A stretch of 64,000 nucleotides of DNA from Stropharia rugosoannulata (lineage: Eukaryota > Basidiomycota > Agaricomycetes > Agaricales > Strophariaceae), in assembly GCA_028532985.1 (NCBI GenBank), contig JANCIK010000006.1, positions 1,240,001 through 1,304,000 on the forward strand, read 5' to 3'. The notes beneath the pieces are model-generated. The model worked only from the letters and a program-made list of their open reading frames with translations, did no database searches and had not been told where the DNA came from. The position numbers and the translations under genes were made by a program. The stretch's first letter is position 1. Every line of letters starts with the position of its first letter. This document shows positions 35,246 to 48,589 of this stretch, in pieces.

Positions 35246-37818
35246 GTGCAGGATGATGGGGGTTGGGGAGAGAGCAGTATTTGAGGATCGCAGCAGACGC
35301 AGCGCATGGTTTGGCTGGCCCGTGCACGTGCCCCAGGGTCGTGTGGCCTGTCGAGATCGGACGACGGCCGTCTTCGGGGCTCTCCACAACACCACCACCA
35401 CCCACGCGTCCTCCTGTCTGCCCGGAATGAAACACGCGCGCCGTGTGCTCTCGACAAATCAATATCAGCCTGCACGCTGTCTCGACGCCCAACACCGCAT
35501 GCGTGCGTCTGGCTTCGATCTTTACTTAGCACTCAAGTCTAAATCGACGTATTCAATCACAGACACCATCTTTCGGAAGTCCGACGCACATGGACCTGGC
35601 CCAGCGCGAGGGAACACGGCGGCCAGCTCCCTGGGTGCGCATTCCATTCATAGCTTGGCCACACATGCACCGCGCAGAGGCCGTCTCTCACCGTGCTCCA
35701 GCGGCGCGGCTACGGCGATGAGCCCGTATGGCCCGTAATACAGTACCTCCCACAAACGATGTGCCCGCATGACTGTCTGCAGGTGCTTCCCACTACTTGG
35801 CGCCTGTGTGCGACGATTCCCCGACGCCATTGGTCCATAATATTGAACGGCACAGCAGTCATTACAGGAACCAGAGGGTACCTAGCCTTCAATTTTGCCT
35901 CTCAAATACCTCTGAAGCTACCTCAAGCTACCTGGCTAGGCTCGCTTTGATCTCGCTCGTCTGATGTTTGTATGTATCGTCTGGCATCCTTTCTAAAGAT
36001 CCAACAGTTTACACTAGGTGCACTCTGCTCAAAGCGCTCGATGCCGTCTGCTCAAGTTGGACCCTGAGACCATTCGCTTAGGGCCTACTCCGCGTGCACG
36101 ACAATACTAAACATATACCAAGCCTACATGGGCATATACCGTTTTAGTAATCCTTGATATTCCTCTGAGGACCCATACCGGCGGCCTTGGCACTTGTGAA
36201 CTACTCTTGGGAGCAAGTAAATGCATACACTAACACCCTGGTTTCTGACTGCTTGCTTGATAGAGGATTCTGCACCCACTTATTACCGGCGGGTTCTCTC
36301 TGTTGTTTTAGCTGTTCCACTCTGCCTCTCAAATGACAAGTGTGCGCATCAATATCTGTGCTTTCTAAACTAAGGTGTGCGAGACCCTTTTCATTTATAA
36401 TTTTTCCTGTAATACTGTAACTTGTTTCTCGAGCCGGTAGAATTTCATGGAGGTACTTGACTCCACCTGCCTCTACTCATCGCATTACATGTCCAGATCG
36501 GCAGTAGTAGGACTGCGATCTAGAAAGCTATGTAACAGCGCCTATGCGAGGCCTAGACATGATAGGTGGGCAAACCCGTCAAAAGAACGCTATCTTACGC
36601 ACTTTTACGCAGCGCCCTTCATAAACCGCATCATCACGAGTTAGAGAACCGTGTACATGCTCTTGTACATGTACCGCATGGACTGCTGTTTCGACACACG
36701 CGATGGTTTAATGACATGCAGGGGCCGTGCGGCAATAATAATACTATGTTAGTACCGTCCTACAGAGCTGCTTGCTTATTCGGAGGTGCACAATATCGGT
36801 CATATTCCCTAGCTGCTCAGTAAGTCCCCGCATTTTCACATAAACCGGATGATGCCTTTAGATTCTTCTCTTCCAGGACTAAATTAGCCTCTGTTCTCTC
36901 CTAAGAGTAATTATGCTCACACTTCATAGAGAATTCGGGCAGCATTAAGCAGGTGATGTTATGTGTATGTTGCGCATTTGCAGCCCTCTCATTCGCAGTT
37001 TGTAGCCAGCCAGCTTCAGGGTAACTCTATGCAAGCCTAGATCCACTTCACCAGTGACCTGTGGGAATATGGGGGCACAATTAAACCTCTGGGGCAACCA
37101 ATGTCTGTTTCAAATACGTAGGGGATGTCTCTGCTACCCGGTCCACCCGATTCACATCGCACGTTTATTCAGATGGATTGATGCAATGTGAATGACAGCG
37201 CAGCCACCCCGCAGCTAGAATAGCAGGCAAGTACAAGAATGGTGTGCCACGGGCAATCCGTGGAAGAAAATGCGGTGAGCTCCGTTTCCTACGAAATACT
37301 GTCAGCAGTGCTTCCATACTGCGCTGATGTCGTGAACTCGTGAACCCTTGGGTAGCTGTGTTTGTTGGGAAGATAATCTTTAAAGCGATAAGGACTCCCA
37401 CTGCGTCCATATGGACTGTATTCACGCATGGTGTTTACTAAACTAATGCCGTTGCTGATTGTCTCATGATGTATGCGGGTATAATAGGCTCTGTCAGCGA
37501 TCTCGCACTTGACTTACACTAGTGAACGAAGTTTGAACCCTCATTTAAAATAATTTGATTATTCACACCAAGTATCGACTGCTTTTCATTAGGACGCTGA
37601 CTCGGGACTTGGGAAGGCCCTCTAAGAATGTTTTCTACCCTCCACAAAGTCTTTCTGAATTTTAGAAGCGACCTACGTAGTAAGCAAGGAGCACCATGTC
37701 ATAGAATACAGTAATTAAGGGTTTTTCAGTTTAAATTATGACATACAATATAATACAGGAGATTCTGTGAAAAGAACGGAGATGATACTTTGGAGCATCT
37801 TGTTAATTTGAAGGCCAC
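35246..37818. other. Long intergenic region between LC8 and kinase genes
   Basis: About 2.6 kb between the start of LC8 and the stop of the kinase gene (both minus strand). No frame has splice support or a recognisable motif. The part next to LC8 (35250-35700) is GC-rich and is the likely LC8 promoter. The middle (35950-37500) looks like unconstrained, possibly ancient repeat sequence. Confidence 0.5.
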
Positions 37819-40270
37819 TCAGCGCTCGCCGCGTTTATGACTCTGGCGATCCAGATAATACGCAGTGTTAATTGACGACGGCGTGAAGGACGCCATGCTG
37901 GATGCGCAACTACCACCGTCCAACGTCCAGACTCTCTCCAGCTCCTGGAAAATAGCTTTAAAGCCCTCCAGCGGCCCCTTCTCCTGCACTACGAGCAGAG
38001 CGACGACATAACCCTCGCGACAGAGCGAGGGCGCAGGCCACTGCAACTCAACGCGGAACTTGACGGTCTTCAGGCCCGCCATGATGTTGCTCGAGTCTTT
38101 GACGTCTTGCGAACGGCATTTGAGCACGCCCAACTTCTCCGCATCCTCCAGCGCGACAAGCATGTCCATCTCAGTCAGTAGGCGCCGTGCCTCCCCGCGC
38201 GTCGTGTGCACGTCGTACCGCGAGAGTAGGCTGTACGTCGCGGGTCGGAACTTGAACATGTTGTCCAGCCAGCTGCGGCGCTGTGCGCCGACGGGCGACG
38301 GGAAGGTGAACGACGACCCCGCCTCGGAGAACATGGGCGAGACGGGTGGGTTCGTCGGGACCCGCTTTTTCTTGAGCTTGGAAGGTCGCCGCATCATCGG
38401 CGTCTCGACGATCTGCAGCCGGTTTGCGTCGGCGAGCCGCACAGTCTGGCGGGCTAGGGGTGACTGGCGGTGCATGATGTCGGACTCGGTAACAGGGAGT
38501 CTGTTCTCTTTGTCGTTGGTGTCAATAGTTATCGTTGGCCGGAGGAGCCGCCCCTTGTGGCGCAGCGTGAGTGGTTTGGTCGCATAATCGTCGCTTGTGT
38601 AGCCTGCAGGAGATACTGAACGATGGTGGCCACCTGCTTCGTTTTGTTCGTATCGCAGCTTTATTGGAGAGGGGATGTCCACCTCCAGCATCGGCGGGAT
38701 CTTGCTAGAGGACGACAGGGCTGGCGAGGCAGACCGGTTACTAGACCCCGAAACTGTCCTTGCTTGCAGCACGTTCAGGTGGTCAGCCACTTGTTGGAAG
38801 AAATGTTGCATTTTCTCGTCCTCCAGCTCAGGAGGCACCAGACACGAGAGGGGTTCATGGGGTAGACGGTCATAGTCTTGCATTTCGCCAGAAGGCGATG
38901 GGGCAGAAAAGGATATCTCGGGACCGCCTTGGCCAGGATAATGGATATGGACTAAAGACATTTCTGAACTCGTCGTGAGCAGTTGGGTGCGATCTCTGGC
39001 TCGCCTAGGCGTAGGTGGGTCGTTGCATGGTGGTATTACTACTTCTGCCGGCCGCAGTTTTCTACTGGCTCGCGTCGTCTGCTCGCGTCCCAGCGCCGCT
39101 TCGTCTTCGTCATATCGCAAATCGTGATACTTCTTCCTATACGTAACCAGAAGATGATATATACCCTTCTGCCAGGTTCTTTCGGAGTTCATCAGACTTT
39201 CAACAAGTTCATCGTCTGGGACACCATGCCACAATGTCCGTAAGTTAGCAAAAATGTCGGGATCGATTGCGGAGCGTGTTTTAATAGGATGGGCAAGAGT
39301 AACCATGTTGGGATTCTTGGGCATCGCCAATGGGTTCTTAAGAGGCTGAGACACGAAAAAAGGGTGCCGCATTATTTCGGACATGGTGATGCGTTTCTTT
39401 ACGTCGAGAGTAAGCATACCACCGATCAAGTCTTGAGCCTCGCGAGGTATATCCTGTGGCATTTCGAAATGGCCAATTGAGATTTTGCGAAGTAGAGCAG
39501 TGCAATCATCATCATCAAAAGGTAACCTGGCAGCTAAGAGGGCGTAAAGAATTATTCCGCACGACCAAATATCGGAAGTAGCACCGTCGTATGGTCGACC
39601 AGAGATAATTTCTGGGGCGGCATAATGAGGACTTCCGCATGATGTTTTGAGAAGCTTTCCCCGCGCGTTGTCTTGCCAGGTAGCCATACCAAAGTCGGCG
39701 ACTTTGATATTGGATTCGTGGTCGATTAGAATGTTCTCGAGTTTGAGATCACGATGGGCAATGTTAAATCTATGACAATAATCGACGGCACAGATTATCT
39801 GCTGGAAATAGTCCAAAGCCTCCGAGATCGGGCGGCGCCCTTTGCTGCACAAGTAGTCGAAGAGTTCTCCACCTTGAACGTATTCCAGAATGAGGTATAA
39901 ACTCGTAGAGGTCTCCCATACGTCGTAGAGTTTCATGATGTTAGGGTGATCTATAAGTTTCATGACCACAATCTCCCGTTCTACTGCAAGCAGATTATGT
40001 TCGACCTCGTCTGCAAGCCGGTTAAGCGAGACTCGACTCGACAGTGAGCCCTTCGGAATGATCTTAATTGCAGCGTATTGACCAGTTTTAGAGTGCCTTG
40101 CAATCCTAACATGACCTGCAATTCTTTAAGAATTTTTGAAACTGTTTTATTGCTGTTGGCATACCAGAGAAGCCCTTCCCTAAAGTCCGCCCGACTTTCC
40201 ACAACCCAATCATTTTTGGGTCGTGCGGTTTTTTGGTGTGTATCACAAATGGATTATGGTAGTCGGTCAT
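37819..40270 (-). CDS. Gin4/Hsl1/Nim1-type Ser/Thr kinase
   Basis: Exon 1 (40270-40165) and exon 2 (40115-37819), with a 49-bp intron inside the glycine loop, give 800 residues. The kinase domain (about 22-285) has GRTLGKGFSGHV (Gly loop), AAIKII (Lys), HRDLKLEN (catalytic), DFGMA and APE, so it is expected to be active. A UBA-like helical segment with typical LRTLWHG..LVESLMNSE follows (about 320-370). A long disordered Ser/Pro linker and a C-terminal KA1-like domain (VKFRVELQWPAPSL to FQELERVW, about 710-775) complete the layout of fungal Gin4/Hsl1/Kcc4 and Cdr2 kinases. These bud-neck or cortical kinases organise septins and inhibit Wee1 at the G2/M boundary. The start MTDYHNPF is preceded by an AT/CG-mixed 460-bp region shared with LIG4. 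Confidence 0.9.
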
Positions 40271-40729
40271 GGCGGTACGTGAAACGGGTTAGAAAGAGAG
40301 AGCCTGGCAGCGGCTGACATTGTTGAACCGATGATATCGAGACTCGAGCGAAAGTCGTTGGAAAGTAGCCTGGCCATGTCTGAGTTGGTAGGCTGGACTT
40401 GGTCAAGTTGTGCAAGTTACGCCCGACAAACACAGCCAAAGAACGCGTCGCAGCCGCAAGGTCACGCACCATCAAATTACATATAATTGACTCATCGACG
40501 CAACATCGACGCGAACCAAAGTTGGTTTCAAAAGACCGCGATACTTGTCGGAATAACAATCTATCTTCTTGGATATTCTCTCACCTGGATAGGTTCTGGA
40601 GCAACAAGGAAGATCTATACACGTAGATGAACTGAATTATACGACCCTCACAGAAGACTGCGCAACATTTTGCCAAAATCTCAAGATATCGCAAGCGGCA
40701 GCCTTCCAAAAGTCCTCTAGTATTCAGCA
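40271..40729. promoter_or_regulatory. Divergent promoter region, kinase and LIG4
   Basis: About 460 bp separate the start codons of the kinase (minus) and DNA ligase IV (plus). It contains no gene, so both promoters must overlap or lie back to back here. No specific binding site could be named. Confidence 0.6.
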
Positions 40730-43700
40730 ATGCAAGCCACACCAGCCCCTACGTCTCCCCCACAATCCACCAGTGGAGAAAATACACTTGAAGAATTGAG
40801 AGCCTATCCACTGGCACCTGTGAATAAATCTAGTGCACCATTTGGAGTCTTAGTCACTTTGTTCGAGAAGCTTCAATCTGAGAGGAAGTTTGAAAGGCGA
40901 CGCAAGCTACTCGAAAATTGGTTTAAAGTATGTCGTCGTTAGTAAACATATATTGAGTTTAATCATATTCATTTAGCGTTGGAGGCAAGAGAAAGGTTAT
41001 GACTTGTTCCCCGTTCTTCGTCTGCTTCTTCCGCAGGTATCATATACTCTTCTTTCTATATCTCCGAAGGGAATTAATCGCTCGCATATGACTAGAAAGA
41101 CAGAGATCGCACTGTCTATGGCTTGAAAGAGAAAAATCTGGCAAAAATATATATCAAGCTGATACCATTGGGCGTGCGGGATCCCGACGCTATTCGGTTG
41201 CTAAATTGGAAAAAGCCCGTTGCAGGCCAAGTGGCAGGAGATTTTGCTACGACCCTTCTTGAAGTCATACACAAACGTTCTTCAGTCGTTCAAGGCTCTC
41301 TTTCTATCGACGAATTGAACAATATCCTCGACGAGCTTTCGGCAAATATTGGGAAGCAGTAGGTCTTCGGTGATATCCTGTTACTTTATTCTTAACCCTC
41401 TACAGGGACCTGCAGTCCAAAATTATGCAAAGAGTGTACAACCGTACAACAGCAATAGAGCAGCAGTGGATTGTCCGCATCATTCTGAAAGGTAAAGAGC
41501 GGCCTTACCCTTTGCAGCAGAGAGGCCTAGCTAATCTGTTCTCAGACATGTCTATATCAGTGAAAGAGACTACCATTCTCTCTGTTTTGCATCCAGATGC
41601 GCAAGATTTGTTCAACATCTGTTCAGACCTGAAGAAGGTCGCTTGGGAGCTCTGGGATCCGTCTTTCAGGCTGAACGCTGAGGTCTGCGGTGTTCATTTA
41701 GCCAGACTATATGCTCTTGTTAACCTGTCGACTGGCAGGACAAAGATCTTCAACTATTCCATGCATTCGCGCCAATGCTATGTAAACGTCCACTCGGAAA
41801 GATAGAAGACACTGTTCGCGAAATGGCGGGCGCCGAGTTCATCATCGAAGAGAAGTTAGACGGGGAACGGATGCAACTACACAAACGAGGCAACCAGTAT
41901 TTCTACTGTTCAAGGTACACATCACATTGATGTTAATTTGTGAACGCTGAATAGTTTTCCAGGAAAGGAAAAGACTACACGTACCTCTACGGCAAGGATA
42001 GCAGCACCGGCAGCTTGACACCTTTCCTCGCTAAGGCGTTCGATCCGCGCGTCGACGAGTACGTCTACTCTCTAAGAAGATAATCTACATTAACTCTTGT
42101 GTCTTCGGGATAGTATCATTCTCGATGGTGAGATGCTAGTCTGGGATCCCGTCTATGAGCGCAATCTACCATTTGGTACGCTCAAGACTGCTGCATTAGG
42201 AATGTCACATATGTTCTAAGATTCATAAACCGCTACTGACAGCCTCTCAGACAAATCGAAGAAAGAATATAACCCACGACCATGTTGTATGTCATTTTCA
42301 GGCACTCTATTGCTCACGTACTCATGTTGCCGACCTTCAGTCAAAGTGTTTGACCTTCTTTACCTCAACGGACAGTCTCTCATAGGGCAATCTACGAAAT
42401 TCCGGAAGAAGAATATGCGCACTTGTTTGAAAGAAGTCAAAGGGCGCGTCGAGTTCGCTGTCGAGTACAAGGGGAAGACGGCCAAGGAAATTAGGGAGAG
42501 GATGGACGCTGTCATGGACGCTCGAGGGGAGGGTCTTGTTATCAAGCACCCATTGGGCAAGTATATTCTCAATGGGAGAAACAATGACTGGATCAAGGTA
42601 AAGCCGGAATATATGGTCGGTTTACTCCCTTTTTTCTTTCACGAATGCAGTCTAACAATGATCAGGACGACATGGGAGAGACCGTCGACGTACTTGTCGT
42701 AGGCAAGTCCAAGTCTTTACTTACTCTTGAATGGCATTGACCCAGGTCTCGTAGCGGGGAACTATGGGTCTGGCCATCGTTCGGGAGGTGTATCCACTCT
42801 GATCTGCGCCGTGCTCGACGACAGACAGGAAAGTGCAGACATCGACGACATCAAGTGCGTCGTTCGACCCTTTATAACTCTCACTCGATGCTGACGAACA
42901 TTACATATCTAGATACAGTACTTTCGTTCGCGTAGGGACTGGGTTCTCGTTCGCGGATTATGTATGGATCAGGAGCAAACCCTGGAAGCCATGGGATCCG
43001 AAGCGGCCGCCAGCGTTTTTGCAAACTTCGAAACGCGGAAAGGATGATAAAGGCGATTTGTATTTGAACCCAGAAGAGTGTGTCGTTTTGTACCGCTTCA
43101 AATCTTGCTTTATGGAGAGCTGACTATTTGAACTGTAGTTCATTTATTATCAGAGTGAAGGCAGCAGAGATTATACCAACGGGTATGAAGCACTTTTAGT
43201 TCTTAGGTATCGGCGTGCGCTGACTATATTATGCCCAGATCAATACCAGCTTGGTTTTACGATGAGGTTTCCGCGCGCAATGGGTTTACGGGAGGATCTT
43301 AGCATCGCTGATTGCATGACTGCCACTAGTAGGCCATACTCATAACTACCTACTGGCCGACATACTGAAACGCACAGGTGTACTTGATAGTTTGCGCACC
43401 GATAAGAAGCGAAAGAGCGAGGGTAAATATAAGTGAGTTTTCCTTTTTTGCTGGGTACTGCATATTGAAATGGAACGGGACAGCGCTTCGAAGAAGAAAC
43501 GCAAGGTTACAGTCAAAGAAGTGAAACCATTGTATTTCTACGTTCCTCATGGGAGTGCTTATTTGACTTCTAGATCAACGTTCTTCCCCAATACCAAGGT
43601 CCCCAGAAGAAGGACATTACTGTCGAAACCGATGTATTCCGAGGAATGAAATTTGGTGCGTGCCTGCCCCTTATGGCCACAGTAACTTGCGCTAAGCCAA

Positions 43701-45206
43701 TCACCTTGATCTGAAGTTGTCATGAGCGACCCTAAGTCACGAACTGGAGAGGAAGACAAGAAAACCATATCTAAGATGTAGGTTTTGCCCGTCATATTTT
43801 TAAGAAGAGTATTCCAGATAAACTTTCTATTTCTACTAGGATCTATGCGAATGGCGGTAATTGTGCACAAATAGCTAAACCCCAACCTGGTTTGTTCGTC
43901 GTCTACGACGGTGTCATCATACGTTTGTCTTTTTGCCTTTCCGAACTCCCCAATACTTAACGCTGTATAGCTTATGACCTTAAGTTGGTCATCAACAAAG
44001 GCGCGGTGGATGTCATCAAGCCGCGCTGGATTTATGATTGCATCGAAGAAGGAGATCTACTGCCTATGACCAAGAAGTACTTTACTTTGCATGAATAAAG
44101 AAGCAGCGAACTGACGACGGGTAACAGATATTTCTTCCATGCCACTGAGGACAGGATGAGCACCGACGAATACAATGCAGTTGAGCATGACGATGAGGGT
44201 TCTCAGGCGCTCAAGCGCAAGGTTCCGACACAAGAGGAAGCGTCAATGTCAATATCACTCGACAAGGGTAAAGGCAAGGCTCCAGAGACCCCGGCCGTAA
44301 AGGAGGAAGAGCTGGACCCAGAGCTCGCAGAGTGGTTTAGAGTAGACACTGATGTGCCGGCTACACCTAGCTCGCGGGACGATGTGGACGACGATTCCGT
44401 GACAGAGTATGATTCGGACAACGAAGACATGGTGGGCGAACAAGAAATAGACGAAGATAATTGGGAAATGGTCAAGGCTGGAGATGATGGCGAAGACGTT
44501 GCCATGTCCGACGAAGGGAAAGATCAAGCACCCGAGGTAAGCATGAGCCTATACATGAAAGGTTTTGATTAAGCATTATCTAGAACGCGTCCGTTGATGC
44601 TGACGTTAAAATGGGCGAGAACGAGCATGAAACAGAGTATGACCTGGAGCGTATCTTCAGACATCTGTACGTACGCTTTTGTACGACGCAAGATATGACT
44701 GATCGCCTTTTGAGTAGTTGCTTCTATATAGACACTCCTGAGAACGCTGTCAAGAGTGGCATCACTGTCAAGCCGTCCAAGCACGAAAAAGTCATCGCCA
44801 ACAAGTCAGTCAAATTCGTGTCAGAAAACGCTTTGAGGGACTGATAGCGCATCAGCCTTTCTGAAATAGCACAGCTCATAATTGATAATGGCGGGAAAGT
44901 GGTTGGCCTCGATGAGCCGCGGCTAACGCACGTCGTGCTTGACAAGCGGGACGAAAGTCGGCGGTTGGAGCTGATCAAGCGCACTGCAAAGTATGCGGTC
45001 ACCTTTTACACCGGAGGATTGCGAATGTTACTGATGGGATTTTATCAGACCTAAGCGGCGTCATTTGGTGATCTCCGAGTATATACGGGCCTGCCTCGAT
45101 GAGGACACATTGCTGGATGAGGATGGTAAGCGTTGTGCTAATACATGGCCATTGTGCAGGACTAATGGATGTCGTTATGGCCATCAAGAATTTGTTCCCT
45201 AATTAG
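40730..45206 (+). CDS. LIG4: DNA ligase IV
   Basis: ATP-dependent ligase for non-homologous end joining, acting with an XRCC4/Lif1-type partner. The gene has about 18 exons; the first are 40730-40927, 40977-41036, 41096-41358, 41406-41682 and 41739-41914. Order in the protein: N-terminal DNA-binding domain (KFERRRKLLENW..RWRQEKGYDLFP); adenylation motif EEKLDGERMQLHK with the nucleophile Lys (about 41853); IILDGEML (motif III); FKVFDLLYLNGQSL; RGEGLVIKHPLGKY and WIKVKPEY (motif V); the OB fold; then BRCT1 (DVFRGMKF...PRWIYDCIEEGD). A long acidic linker (44155-44530) and BRCT2 (FYIDTPENAVKSG, LTHVVLDKRDESRR, VISEYIRACL) follow. Two introns are non-standard: GC-AG at 42703-42745, and an apparent GA-AG at 42200-42250. 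The precise start of the exon before BRCT1 (near 43490-43580) is uncertain. Confidence 0.93.
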
Positions 45207-45664
45207 TATAGCTGGGATTGCGGGTCTGGGATGGCTGGGGCTGAGCCTGAGGACTAGGACTGGATGTACTGTATGTATGATGATATAAACACATGTGAAC
45301 TGGGTGACGGGCGCGATGGATGATGGAGCACGCCGGGCAGGAGTGCGGCATGATGTTTTTGAATGTTTTTTTCTTGTGTTGTTATCGGAGTTTATAGTGA
45401 GCATCAGTGAACTCTGCCAAACTAGGCGAGACGTCAATTCGCTCTTCCTCCACCCGACCTCCCGCCTTTCCTTCTCTTCCCCACAGCCCTGCCTGTGCCC
45501 CTCCCCCTCCCCCTTGTGCGACACCACCCACCCCGCGCCCATTTCGCGCCCTCCATTTTCTTTTTTTTCTCTCTTCTCTGCTCTGCCCGGTGGCCCCAAA
45601 ACACCGCATCTGTACACTATCCATCCACCACCTGCCGACGCTGCATCCACCGCCACCGCTCACG

Positions 45665-48589
45665 ATGACCGACACCCAGGTGTCCCCCATCTCCCAGCTC
45701 CTCCATACCCTCGGAATAACGCGTGAAGACCTCAACAGACGCAGCGACCAGATGCGCCAGTTTCTCACAGCCGACTCGTCCGCCCCACCACGCGTCCCTG
45801 ACCGGGACGACGAGCGCTGGTCGCGGTCTGGCGTCTCCCAGCACACCAGCTCGCGCTCGATAGGCTCAACGTCGTCGCTGGCGCGTTCCCTGTCCCGTGC
45901 TAGTTCTAGCTCCGTCCGTGATGGCAGCCCACCCACCACCCCCGTCAAGCCTGAGCCCCATGATGCAGAAGTCCCCCAGCGCCGGATGGACAGCATGGAG
46001 ATGGTTCTGGAGAGGCAGAGGCGCCAGCGAAAGAGCCGACGGGGCAGGGAGCGCGACTCTGCGCGCACCATCAATCCCCCGCCATCCCCATCACCCAGCA
46101 GCGCGTCCCAATCTGCACAGAAGGTCGATATCTCCAAGGATTCACGCGAAGACTCGCGTCAGCCTGACCTTGCGAGCGCCCAGCTCGTCAACAACGCGAT
46201 ACCTGCTGTAAGCCGACGTGTTTTGCGTGCCCAAGCCATTTTCTCACTTGTTGACCATTCCAGATCAACGATCCCCCGCCTGTCACGCCCCAGAAAAACA
46301 AGTACTATCGGGAGCACACCAATCTCAGCGCAGACTCTGCGTCACGCAAGGTACGTTGTCTTGTCTATTGTGCAATGAAACTTGTCCTAAGGACGTTGTA
46401 GGACGCGACTTTGAAGACTGAGACAACAACTCCCACGCGCCCTGTCACGCAGCAGCCCCCCCAGGGCCTCCCTCTGCCCCAGTACTATGCTTATCCGGGC
46501 TATTTAGCATATCCTCACTATGTACCCATGGCATATAGACCTGCACAGGCGGGCCCATCTTCTATCCCTATCACTCCACAACCCCAGCGTACCATGTCTT
46601 TTGCGAAAAAAACCACATCACCCCTTCCCCCTTCTTCTCCTCCCCCGGCGTCATCCCCCATCTCATCCCCCGCCCGTGGTGTAAACGTTGTGTCTTCCCC
46701 AGGTCCAATGGGTCCTGCGCCAGAAGAAAATGAGTACGACAATTTACCCTACAAACTACCCCCCGGTCCTTATTCCCCAACCAAACCTGACCTGTCTTAT
46801 GCGGCGCTTGTTGGCCGTGCCATTTTATCTTCTCCTGAACACCGTCTTACGCTTCAGGAAATCTATGACTGGATAACAATAGTGTATCCACATTATAAAC
46901 GAGGGGAAACCACTTGGATGAATAGCATACGACACGTATTAAGTACGACCGTCTGCTTCCGAAAGGTTCCAAGGGACCGGTCAGTCGGTCGCACACTTTG
47001 GGCTATTTATGACGAAGACTTGGAATGCTTCAAAGACGGCGGGTTCAAGAAGCAGTTGTGTAAAGACTACATGAATGGTAACGACAAGGAGAAGGGCTCT
47101 GGCAGTGCGAAAGGCAAAGCTAAGCCAAAGAAACGTGGCGCTGACGACGATGACCTTGCTGATGGGCGCAAAGTCAAGAAACTGAAGAAGGAAGCGGTCT
47201 TTGGAAATGTACTCTCTTTGGATCCTTCGACGTCCAGTCTACAACCAGCGTTCCTCGGCTCTGCGCCAATATCATCTCATCCGTTGTTTCCGCCTACGCG
47301 TCCTACCACCCATCATCAGCCTTATTATCAGAGTTGTGTTCCACAGCCCCAAACTTTCCCCTCCGAAGTCATTTTTCCTCCTTTGCCTCCAACCGCTGCA
47401 TTCAATAGAGTGGTGAATAACGCCGTGGCTTCTGCTACCAGCGCAACTGCGAATGTTAAGACTGAACTGCCTCTTGTAGAAAGCGCCGGATCGTCGTCGC
47501 CTTCAACCCAGATGCGCGTATCGCCCATCCCCTCGCTGCCTTCGCAGTCCTCGCTTGCGTCTTCTGTTCCAGAATTAACTCCCAATCGTAATTCGTCAAG
47601 CTCTCCCTCTTCGTTGCCAGCGACCAGTGATGCGGATTTCGATATGGAAAGTATCCGATCTAGTAGTGCCGGAGTTGCAGGTCCTAGTAGCCCTATCAAT
47701 GACGAGAGTATGGTTAAGGCCGTCGATAGCAGCTCAGCTTCTACAGATGACGATGATAGTATATTCAATACTTCATTATTAGGCCCTGTACGTTTCTGGG
47801 GCCAATCTCCTAAAGACGGCGTACTCCAGCCTGGCATTGAGCTGCTAGACTTTGAGTATAACTCGGATGATGACTCTGCTCTCCAGGACAAGAAGGGGAA
47901 GAAGAAGCAAGCAAGTCGCAAGGTGCGCGCTTCTGATATTGTCTATATCAATCCTCACTAACAGTATTTTATAGAGCTCTATGTTCCCTCCCATTCCATT
48001 GTCTCCTACCCTCAATATTCAAGTGAAACAGTCATTTATAAAGGGTGATGACTCCGACACACCGACCACACCTCTTCCCTTCCTCAATCCCCCTTCGACT
48101 CCGCCTCGGAGTACACACCAAATTTCCTCCGTCCGCACACCTATTTCCCACAAGGGCCTGCATATGAGCCCTTCTGCCAGCCTGGCGCATTACAAGTCGA
48201 ATCTGGATCCGCCACCGGCGTACAGCGGTAGTATCCAACCACTCGATCTCGCCACTGAGCATGACGAGGACGATCCGATGCGGACGCCTCGCAAGCGCCT
48301 CTCGAACGCTGCTGGCGGAAATGTGTTCTTTGGTCTCCCCGTTACGCCACGCAGGCTTACATTCCCTACCTCAGACTCTCCATTTCGTACCCCGATGGCT
48401 GGCTCGCCGTTCCGCACACCTGGATCGCGCTCGTCTATTCTCGATCCGCATGACCCACGCACGCTTCTGCACGAAGAGCTCAATAATCGTGCGTATGATG
48501 ACAGCCCCGGGGGCATCTTTGGCAAGAACCGTGGTTCATTGCTGTACGATAGTCCAGGATATGATACGCCTGCAAAGTGGTGGTCATGA
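45665..48589 (+). CDS. Forkhead-domain transcription factor
   Basis: Exons 45665-46207, 46264-46350, 46402-47922 and 47975-48589 are all in frame, giving 921 residues. The first 300 residues are disordered, Ser/Pro-rich and basic in places. The forkhead domain lies at about residues 335-420: KPDLSYAALVGRAIL, LTLQEIYDWI, WMNSIRHVLSTTVCFRKVPRD, then GRTLWAIYDED. In the recognition helix the almost invariant Asn of the RHNLS motif is Val (RHVLS), which should affect base contacts. A Lys-rich block (KKRGADDDD..GRKVKKLKK) behind the domain is a likely nuclear signal. The rest is Ser-rich with acidic patches and many TP/SP sites (PFRTP repeats near the end), consistent with CDK regulation like yeast Fkh or Hcm1; that link is inference. 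The upstream ATG at 45407 is less likely because its peptide is low-complexity 5' UTR translation. Confidence 0.85.

Noticed and set aside
45382..46137. 251-aa minus-strand open frame
   Set aside because: Antisense shadow of the forkhead gene's first exon, with low-complexity translation.
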